Shown: positions 55,928 through 64,000 of the stretch, piece after piece
How the letters are laid out: each line of letters begins with the position of its first letter
Position numbering within the stretch: position 1 is the stretch's first letter
Source: Nicotiana tabacum
Taxonomy: Eukaryota; Streptophyta; Magnoliopsida; Solanales; Solanaceae
Length of the DNA stretch: 64,000 nt
NCBI RefSeq assembly: GCF_000715075.1
Contig: NC_134093.1
Location: forward strand, 98,998,826 to 99,062,825
Direction: 5' to 3'
Made by a program: the position numbers and the translations under genes
The notes under the pieces: generated by a model
Database searches by the model: none
What the model was told of the DNA's origin: nothing
The model's input: only the letters and a program-made list of their open reading frames with translations

Positions 55928-56673
55928 AGACTCGGGTAAAGTTCCCGAGTCGTTGGAGATCGAAGATGCTTTCCACCGAAGAGAACAAACGGTGGGTATA
56001 TCTGAAGGGACCGTCCCTGAATCCATTCGAACTGAGGAGAACGCCCCAAGTGACTCGTTTGGGGTAATAGTAATCGGAGACTCGCCCACTCTCCCTGCTT
56101 TTTCCGAGGGGGCTATTCGGGAATCCCGAGCTTTGGAACTCTCGAGGTAGACGGAGCTCATGAGGGAGAGGACCCCTTCCGTGATTTGTTTACAGGTATC
56201 GAGGATGCTGCATGCTCGAGTGACGCATCGGTTCTTTTCTTCGAGGCTTAACGTGCCCTGAATCGGGTAGGTCTCGATGCCTTTTGTTGATGTCATATTC
56301 TTCCATTTTCTATCTAACTTTTTCTCTTTTTCATATAGGCTTTAGCTCTTCATCAGGAGGCGTTTTCCAAGTCTCGGCCAGAGCTGAGCCGATGTGAGGC
56401 TGACTTCCGAGGGCTTTCGGAGGAGAGAAATGCCCTCAAACTTCTTAGTAGTTAAAAAGAGGAAGAGATCAAGGATCTTCGAGCCGAGTTGGCCAAGGCT
56501 CACCAAGATCAGACAGACCTGATCGGGCAGGTAATGACTATTTTAAAAACCCATGGGCTTGAATCAGGAATGGTGGCTAATATTTCAGTCTCTCAGCTGC
56601 AGCAAAAGATTGAGAGGATCGAGCAGTTCCGCGAGGAGATCAGTACGATAGACCGGTTTACTTTGATTCTGTG
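55928..56673 (+). pseudogene. Tat antisense ORF, downstream exons, inverted piece
   Basis: The plus strand codes ESLEIEDAFHRREQTVG, 'SDSFGVIVIGDSPTLP' and, after an intron (GTAGGT near 56259 to ATATAG near 56338), a coiled-coil region with LGVMAKAHQDQTDLIG-like sequence and QLQQKIERIEQFREE, ending at the TGA near 56673. It is the continuation of the minus-strand ORF at 60022-61305: when the duplicated AGTCT is counted once the reading frame passes from one piece to the other. Confidence 0.68.
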
Positions 56674-56689
56674 AAGATATGGTCTCGCT

Positions 56690-59600
56690 TTCGTCTATAT
56701 ACATGTTATACTGAACGATTCTTGCATTATTGGTTTGATTCAAGTCGTTAGTCCCAACTAGGGTTTGAGACTTTCTTCTTTTTTTTCCTTTACTGATTTT
56801 CGACTGATACTCTTCCCTTTCTCGTGTTTGACCGATATTTTCTTTATTCTCTGTTCAATCTATTGTATTCTCTTATTTTAAATGTTATTTGCATGTTATT
56901 TTTCCTTATCTCCGCTTAATTTACTGAACTTCTTATTCTATGTATTATTTGTCCTAAATTGACTCTAATTGATTCTGGCATGCCATATTTTCCTTATTCT
57001 GTGTTTAATTTACCGTGTTTCCCTATTTTATGTGTTAAATCTGCTACTATATAAACCCCTCCCCTAAAACCCCTTTGGGAGACCAGGGGGAATCACCTAA
57101 TCACTATTATTACTCTCATTATTCTCTTCTTTCACTTACTCATTCACTCTGTTACACTAGAATATTTTGTGAAACTGTTGAATTCTAGGACGGCTGAAAG
57201 CCAAGGCCATTAAACGACCTCCTCTGGTGCAAGCACTGCTCGAAGCCCTTCTCGAGGCTCTTGTGAACTCTGAAGCATCGGAGATCTGGGGTTCTTGCTA
57301 TTAAGCTCTTTACTATTCTTTTGCTCGTATAATTTTGCTACTGGTTAGTGCTTTTAACCCTTGCAGTATTAATTTTCTTTCTTTCCTTCAGTGTGCCTAT
57401 ATGTGTTTGCACTATATGAGTATGATTTAGTTGTGAATCCCTGATATTGCATTATTATGATAATGCTCAATACTCTTTTGCCATCCTATTATAGTTGAAT
57501 GCATGAGATAGTTTACTATTTTGTCCTTAGTTTGTGTTAGGCTAGTATATGTTCTTCACTATGGTCTGCACTTCTATGTTGGTTCTTTGTTTTCTTGTGG
57601 AATCAGTTCTATACCTCTAGCATCTGAATATGTTTCAGTTTTGAGTTTCAATGCATGCCTATTTTGATCTGAATCTGATTATTGTGACTATATGTTGTTA
57701 GTTATAGAATTTCTTCATACCTTGATTTGGATACTACTACAACTCTATGGAAACCTCCATTTACTTTGAATGAATCATTTATTGCTGAGTCTTGTGTCTG
57801 ATTGACTGTTCTTTGTGTACTAGCCACAACTATATAGAACACTGCTTTGAGGTTTACTCTAAACATGTTTTCCTTGCTATCCTGACCCCTAGCATCACTA
57901 AGGATTTTAAGATAAACATTCCATTTTGCCTCAACTATGATCTTGCGTCCATGCTAATATGTTTTCCAGTCTATTTTTGTTCATTTGATAGCTTGCCTCT
58001 TCCAGTGTTTATCACAATGTCTAAATACTGATTAGTATGACCCTAAGATGCATGCTTAGCTTAATCCGAACCTCTTATGTCTCAATTGGTTGAATGATAA
58101 TCTATCTATATCTTGCAAACTTGTTGCTTCCTCAATTTCTTTCAATATGAGTCTATCTATGTGGTGTTTTGTTGTCTTGTTGAACCTACTGGCCTGCTTA
58201 GTTGCTCGGTATGCTTAACTTGATGTAGTACTTAATTTATGTCCCTCTATCACTATCCACTCTCCTTATTTGCTACTCAGGCTATTCTTAATTCTCATTC
58301 TTAGCCGGCTGAAAGCCAAGGCTATCTAGGTTCTATTGTCGACCTCCCTAGTGTGAGCACTGGTCGGGGTCCAATTGAGGCCCTTGTGAACTCTGACACA
58401 CTAGGGCTTGGTCCTATTCATTCTCTCAACCTCCAAAACTATCCCTAATACTCTATTTCCCTGTCATGTACTGTATATCTATATTGGTTGTTCCAATTGG
58501 TGCAACACTTGGTGCTATGGCTCATTGATCGTGTGGTTCTTTGTTGAAGGCCTAAGTCTGTTATGCCAGAAGTTTATAAGGCCCAGTAGAGCTGGGCATT
58601 TAGTTATTCTATTTGGGCTTGCTATAGGCCTGTCTATTGCCATGTAATATTATTACCTTATTATTAATTTGGGTCTGTAATAATAATCTTTGTATAAACG
58701 ATTAGGGTGTTAGTAAAAGGGAATGGGGTAGATTCTAATACTAACATGCAAAATGGGTAGATAACATGCCTATAGGACTTGGTAATATGTTTGCTATATG
58801 TGTTGTTCGATTACATGAGCACTGTAGAGATCATGACATTAGGGGGAGCACACACACATTACTTGTTTACTATTAAACATGAGTTAAAATGCTATGTCTA
58901 CTGCTACGTATTTATAGACAGCATGCCTATAGGAAATGAGCACTCTTTCAATTTTCATGACTGCCTTCAACCGCATTAGAAACCTGCCTATAGGAACAAA
59001 TGAATTTTCCTGCAATTCACTTCAGTTATTCACTAGAAATCATGCCTATAGGATTCTGACCACTTCATTCGCTAATGTACCACATTGATCATTAGAAATC
59101 TTGTTTATAGGACTAAGTATAAATAAAACAAGCTCTGAAGTACTATGCATTAGAGATCCTGCTTATAGGAAATAACTGCTCGTTATAATTGGTTAATGCT
59201 AGACAATTCAAACACTACTTCATGCTTCTGCAGATTCCTAATTGGCATATGTGTTTGCGTGCATTTACTGCTTAAGTGAGGAGGCAAACTTGAGCCCCCT
59301 TTATTGCCATATTTGAAGTCCAATGTGTTTTGTATATCGCCTAGTTTTATCATTTTGAGCAGCCTAAGTTTAAGTCTAGAACCACCCTAAATAGAGGTCT
59401 AATTCCCTCCTGGACCATAGGTATGGGACGGGTAGTGCACGCATAAGGTACGACTTATAATTGAATTAGTGCACTTTAGGTAACAACTTTAACATAGTAA
59501 TCGGGTAGCAGGAGATGATAGTTTGTGCCCGCTGAATAATATGAGTAACACCCCACCTTGAGGGAGTTCCGAAATATTATTTATGTTGCACAGGGTGATC

Positions 59601-60016
59601 CTTTAGGCTAAAATACTTAGGACCCCCCTCCCTCATCTTTATATGTTATTAGATCTAAATAGTTGTATCCCTATACTCGCACTAAGATCTGATGTTGTAA
59701 TAAAGTTCTTTGACTTCTGAATTCCCTTTATTTATTTGATCACCTAGCTTAATCATAATCCACATAATATTAAGTTCGGCCGGGACTCACAGTTGTGGAC
59801 CTCGAGGAGTGCCTAACACCTTCTCTTTGAGGTAACTTGAGCCCTTACCCGATCTTTGATGATGCGGACTAGTTAAAACAGAGTTATCTGCATAATAGGT
59901 GCCCTAACGCACCTTAAAAATCGTTAGGTGGTGACTCTCCTATTTTAATTACCTTCCTTTAAAAGAGTTGTCACACGTCGAGGCCCGCTCTCTCGCGAGG
60001 AAAATGGGGCGCGACA
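56690..60016 (+). repeat. LTR downstream part ending GGGGCGCGACA
   Basis: Long non-coding DNA ending with 'GTCGAGGCCCGC', 'CGAGGAAAATGGGGCGCGACA', the usual end of a long Solanaceae gypsy LTR as I recall it. A TATATAA at 57048-57054 is followed by a C/T-rich leader. Two related segments with 'GGCTGAAAGCCAAGGC' and CCTTGTGAACTCTGA lie about 1.1 kb apart (57180 and 58305). No gag or pol is present. AGTCT at 60017-60021 is the second target-duplication copy. It may be one solo LTR with the piece at 54736-55927, or the residue of a deleted element. Confidence 0.6.
58766..59175 (+). repeat. 60-bp repeats with 'TGCCTATAGGA'
   Basis: Six copies of (C)ATGCCTATAGGA or close variants near 58769, 58923, 58985, 59043, 59104 and 59159. 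The last five are about 55-63 bp apart. CCTATAGG is itself a palindrome. Confidence 0.75.
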
Positions 60017-60021
60017 AGTCT

Positions 60022-61305
60022 TTCTTCGGTATCACCTCAGTTCGAGGCGGATCCTCATCAACCACCATCGATCCAGCTGCCTTTGGGGAATCGATGGTTT
60101 TCTTCACTCAGGCCACCAGAACGGAGCCGTCGTTTTCTTCTTCTTCGTCTTCATCCCTTAGACACCGAACAAATTCTTCGGCCAGAGGGATGATGTTCTT
60201 CCTCAGCTTATGAGCCATCCTTTTCTTAAGTTCTAGATCCTCGGAGGTCGAATCCCTTTTTCTCTTGTTTTCCTTCACCGGTTTCGGAACCGGGGCCGAA
60301 GTCTTTTCCTCTCCATACGGGGGCCTCATGACCACATATTTGCCCAGGCCTACACACAAGAAAATTGGTTAAGTATAAGAAAGACATTTTGATAAAATCG
60401 TCAGATATATGAAAAGGAGGTTTACCGTGATTTTTGGCCTCCCATCGGCCCTTTGATAAATAGCTCTACGAGCACTCGGCGTACGAAGAGGTTGAGGCCA
60501 GGTCCCGAACCCAGCTCTCGAGATTAGAAATTGTACGAGGCATCCAAGAAACTGCTACATCATGGAAAGGGATATCGATAAGAGGAAGTAAAGGGGAAAA
60601 CAATAAATAAGAACTAACATTGGAATTATACTTATGCTTCATATTCCATCTCTCAGGAAATGGCATCTTCTCAACCAGGATTAGGTCGAAAGTCCTCACT
60701 CGAACAAACCGGCCCATCCAACCTAGGTCCTTATCCTCGGCTATGCTTGAGAACAGCACTTTGGTGGCCCGACGTTGGAGTTTTATTAACCCGCCTAGAT
60801 AGAGGCGGGGGCTGTATAACCTGATGAGGTGGTCGAGGGTGAAAAGCATCCCCTCGACTTTGCTCACAAAGAATCGGACCAAAATAATAATTCGCCAAAA
60901 AGAAGGATGGATTTGTCCTAGGGTTATTTGATACTTACGACAAAAATCAACGACGACGGGGTCGAGGGGGCCCAGCGTGAAAGGGTAAGTATAAACACTT
61001 AGAAACCCTTTCGCATAGGTAGTTATGTCCTCTTCGGTGGTCGGGATCACCACCTCTATATCCCCCCAGTTACAGTCTTTCTTTACCTGCTCGAGGTATT
61101 TCTCTGTTATCGAGCATAAATATCTTGACACAGGCTCGCATCGACCTGGAACCGATGAAACCTTATCGGTTTTGAAATTGGAGCTTAACACGCACCCTTC
61201 GGGAATACACTCCTCAATACGGGGTTCCGCCGGCATTTTCCCGCTGGCCGGTTGAGAAGATGAAGCAGTTTCGTTTTGTGGTACCGTTTTTGATGTTTTT
61301 GCCAT
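60022..61305 (-). pseudogene. Tat antisense ORF, upstream exons
   Basis: ATG at 61305 (MAKTSKTVPQNETASSSQPA). The domain shared with 7900-8440 follows: VYTYPFTLGPLDPVVVDFCR, 'HLIRLYSPRLYLGGLIKL' and DLGWMGRFVRV. Exon 1 ends near 60640 (AAGCATAA/GTATAA), exon 2 starts after GATGTAG near 60552 and carries a stop (AECS-stop), and exon 3 starts at GCCTGGGC after TGTGTAG near 60352. A nuclear-localisation-like KENKRKRDS and an acidic DEDEEEEND follow. It is interrupted at 60021 by the long LTR. The 3' LTR of its element lies about 370 bp upstream. Confidence 0.75.
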
Positions 61306-61654
61306 TTTTCGTATAGGTTTGAAAAAAGAAGTAGTAGGATTTAGTGTTTTGAGAAGAGGTTAACAACAAAACCTGAGAATTTCGCAAAATGGAAAAACTT
61401 GAAAGAGGTAAAGGCTTTGGAGAAGAAAGTGAAAGTAAAATTTGAATCAATGAAGAGAGGGCCTATTTATGGGATTTACAGCAACGGTTCAAAAGCACTA
61501 GTGGCCGACCATCAACTGACACTCATTAATGATTTGGGGAACCGTACTGATGGAATATTATCGGTCATTTGCGAGGATGACATCATGACAATGATGACGT
61601 CATAATAGGTCAAACTAGAGAATCGAAGACTCAGTTCGTTCCTTATCGTTATAC

Positions 61655-61676
61655 TCCAAAAAACGAGGGGACTATC
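61655..61676 (+). other. Polypurine tract of the second Tat copy
   Basis: AAAAAACGAGGGGACTATC directly before TGTATACGG. It has the same arrangement as 7413-7391 on the other strand. Confidence 0.65.
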
Positions 61677-62291
61677 TGTATACGGTTAAAATCGGGTCCA
61701 CCTGATTTTTCTATGCTGACCGAGACCAAGAAGTTGCATCAAAGGTCAACCCCAAAGTGGATCGGGTCAAGGCACGAAGACAAGGTACCGAGCTCGGAAT
61801 TCGGGACACCTGCTAAGATCGAGGCCGACAGCAATCGAGACCAAACAAGACAGGCATCGAGCAATACCGAAGATAGCGTAATAACGGAAAAGCAAGATAT
61901 CCGCGACTGGTCGAAGATCACGACGGAAATCTCAGAACGGATCGAATCAAGAACGGTTGTTTAGCTAATCATGGGATTTCTTTCTGTAATTAGAATTGTA
62001 CCATATATAGAATTCCTCTACTATATAAAGGGGAGTTCTAACCATTTTGTAAAGGCAACTGATACAAAAGCAATATAATTTTCTTTCTCGCTCACACTCT
62101 TGTTCTTCAGCTTATTGTATTTTTATTGTCCTTGCATTAACCAGTTCGAGGATACTCTAACTCAAGGGTTGAGTTCTACTCAAATACTAGTTTGATTTAC
62201 TTTATTGTACAATTCTATCATTAATTTTTACATATTTCAATTAGTATTAAGTGAAATCACGTATCCTTAAATCCACATTATAAGGTTAATT
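61677..62291 (+). repeat. 3' LTR of the second Tat copy
   Basis: Starts TGTATACGGTTAAAATCGGG. TATATAA is at 62033-62039 ('CTACTATATAAAGGGG'), followed by a leader with CTCACACTCTTGTTC. The end is placed where Tat-type LTR sequence ('ATCCTTAAATCCACATTATA') gives way to a TG repeat and is approximate. The sequence differs from LTRs A/B, so it is another subfamily. Confidence 0.65.
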
Positions 62292-62300
62292 GAATATATT

Positions 62301-62331
62301 TGTGTGTGTGTGTGTATGTGTGTGTGTGTGT
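62301..62331 (+). repeat. (TG)n microsatellite
   Basis: Fifteen TG units with one TA interruption, just beyond the Tat LTR. Confidence 0.95.
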
Positions 62332-63224
62332 AAAATTCTTACTTTTACCTAGCCTATTTTTTTAACAACAATTTTATTATAAATATAAGTGTGGATAAAA
62401 TTTATTTATTTCTTTTCAAACTTAATACAATAAATGGAGGGCATCAAATTGGAAGACGTTTAATTGTATAGGAGTTACATGATATTATAAAAGTCGGTGC
62501 AACAAAAATTGAAGTTGAAAATATAATAGGCAAAAAATGTATCAAGAAGACCCAAAAATAAAAAAGAGGAAACAACAAAGACCTACTAACTTATAAATAA
62601 TGAAAATTGAAAAGTCAAATATTATTCTTTAAATAATATAAGCTCTAACTCTTTTTATTTTGTGCCAAAATTTTAATTTTGTGTAAATACGAAGCAACTT
62701 GTGGTGACACATTATTTAATATTTAGTTCAAAAATTTTAATTGAAATTATTTTAATTTGATTAAAACACGATATTAATACTCTTTCCGTTCACTTTAATT
62801 ATCCATTTTTTACTTTGCACGCAGTGGCAGATGTACGTGCATCTCTATGGGTGCTTAAGCACCCACAAGCACCCACCAACTTCAGTTGAAACTTTGATAA
62901 TTATGTAGAAATTCTTTACAGATTTAACATGAAGGAGTGAGTTATATGGTGCTTTGGTCCTAAAGGCACTTTTTTTCTTCAAGTCAAGGCTCGATTCCAA
63001 TTGTGAACAGTATCACTAATTTCATATGTGTGAGTAGGGGTGGCAAGTGGGTCGGTCCCGGATCTAAACGGGTCAAGCGGGGTAGAAATAGCGTGATATA
63101 GCCACTTTTTTAAGTGGTATTTATTTTTTAGCCAGTGTTTTTAATGTTGAGCAAAAATAGCCACTACTCTATTAAAATTGATACGAAAAGTCTTTTTTAC
63201 CCTTTCTTCATGAGTGATGTGTAA
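62332..63224. other. Intergenic with hAT-like debris
   Basis: AT-rich. 'CAGTGGCAGATGTACG' at 62823 resembles a hAT-type terminus. A perfect 16-bp palindrome GGGTGCTTAAGCACCC lies at 62849-62864. 'TAGGGGTGGCAAGTGGG' near 63036 is another common plant hAT-type end. No gene is supported. Confidence 0.45.
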
Positions 63225-64000
63225 ATATTAAGGACACTATGTCCTTAACATTTACACTGCACATACGAAGTTAAGGACACCATGTCCTTAATATTTACAT
63301 TGCACATATGAAGTTAAGGACTTGATGTCCTAAAGTTTAACAACAGAAGTTGCAAATATTATGTCCTTAATATTTACATTGCACACATGAAGTTAAGGAC
63401 ACCATGTCCTTAACATTTATACTGCACATATAAAGTTAAGGACACCGCGTCCTTAACATTTACACTGCACATATAAAGTTAAGAACACCGCGTCCTTAAC
63501 ATTTATATTACACATATGAAGCTAAGGACACTATGTCCTTAATATTTACACATCACTCATGAAGTTAAGGATACTATGCCCTTATTATTTACACTACACA
63601 TATGAAGTTAAGGACACTATGTATTTAACATTTACATTGCACACGTGAAGTTAAGGACACCATGTCCTTAATATTTATACTATACATATAAAGTTAAGGA
63701 CATGATGTCCTAAAGTTTAACAACAGAAGTTGCATGATATTATGTCCTTAACATTTACATTACACACATGAAGTTAAGGACACCAAGTCCTTAACATTTA
63801 CATTGCACATATGAAGTTAAGGACAAGATGTCCTAAAGTTTATCAGCAGAAGGTGCAAATATAGGATACTTTGTCCTTAGTATTTACACATCACTCATGA
63901 AGTTAAGGACACTATGTCCTTAACATTTACAATGAACACATGAAGTTAAGGACACCACGTCCTTAACATTTACACTACACATATGAAGTTAAGGACATGA
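63225..64000. repeat. 43-bp tandem array with an internal palindrome, continuing past the window
   Basis: About 18 units of the form GAAGTTAAGGACACCATG, TCCTTAACATTTACACTGC, ACATAT. TTAAGGACA and TGTCCTTAA within each unit are exact inverted repeats around three bases. Three interspersed longer units contain 'CCTAAAGTTTAACAACAGAAG'. No long coding frame runs through, and 43 is not a multiple of three. Confidence 0.92.

Overview
This is plant nuclear DNA, almost certainly from a Solanaceae genome and plausibly Nicotiana. The evidence is an LRR receptor kinase of plant type, a TS-like SINE tail, an Au SINE, several families of Ty3/gypsy LTR retrotransposons of the kind that bloat Solanaceae genomes, CACTA, Harbinger-like and Stowaway-like elements, and long AT-rich stretches. 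The genus is inference. Only two stretches look like host genes: the first 164 codons of an LRR receptor-like kinase (1-493, minus strand, cut by the window edge) and a small single-exon membrane-protein gene (44898-45263, minus strand). Nearly everything else is nested, decayed transposon.

Layout. 1-6590: LRR-RLK 5' end, then intergenic DNA with small non-autonomous elements and two SINEs. 6590-13290: deleted Tat-lineage Ty3/gypsy element (minus strand) with a shared LTR, an integrase remnant and a spliced antisense ORF. 13291-14139: AT-rich DNA with a Stowaway-like MITE. 14140-43502: one nest, an outer minus-strand Ty3/gypsy element that received (i) a solo LTR at 14191-16796 with its target duplication, (ii) an Athila-type element at 19077-32349 and (iii) a plus-strand chromovirus (Tekay/Del-like) at 34285-43447, whose 3' LTR carries a 743-bp CACTA element containing a tRNA-Gly pseudogene. 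43503-46597: host-like intergenic DNA around the membrane-protein gene. 46598-48138: LTR fragment with a Harbinger-like MITE. 48139-54735: second Athila-type element with an internally flipped env-like segment. 54736-62291: rearranged Tat antisense ORF split by a long LTR, one part of which is inverted. 62292-64000: microsatellite, hAT-like debris and a 43-bp palindromic tandem array running off the window.

The most unusual signal is a block type that recurs in unrelated LTR families. Just upstream of the TATA box or putative transcription start lies a 100-320 bp block made of one iterated CpG-rich, near-palindromic word (TGCGGCCGCAC, TGCGATCGCAG or GGCGTCGCCAG, depending on the element). In the two Athila-type elements the same word is also found next to the env-like gene, so LTR and internal blocks match within an element but differ between elements. 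The two LTRs of one Athila element differ by about 200 bp exactly in this block.

All calls come from reading the sequence and from recalled family features; no database search, alignment program or structure prediction was run.
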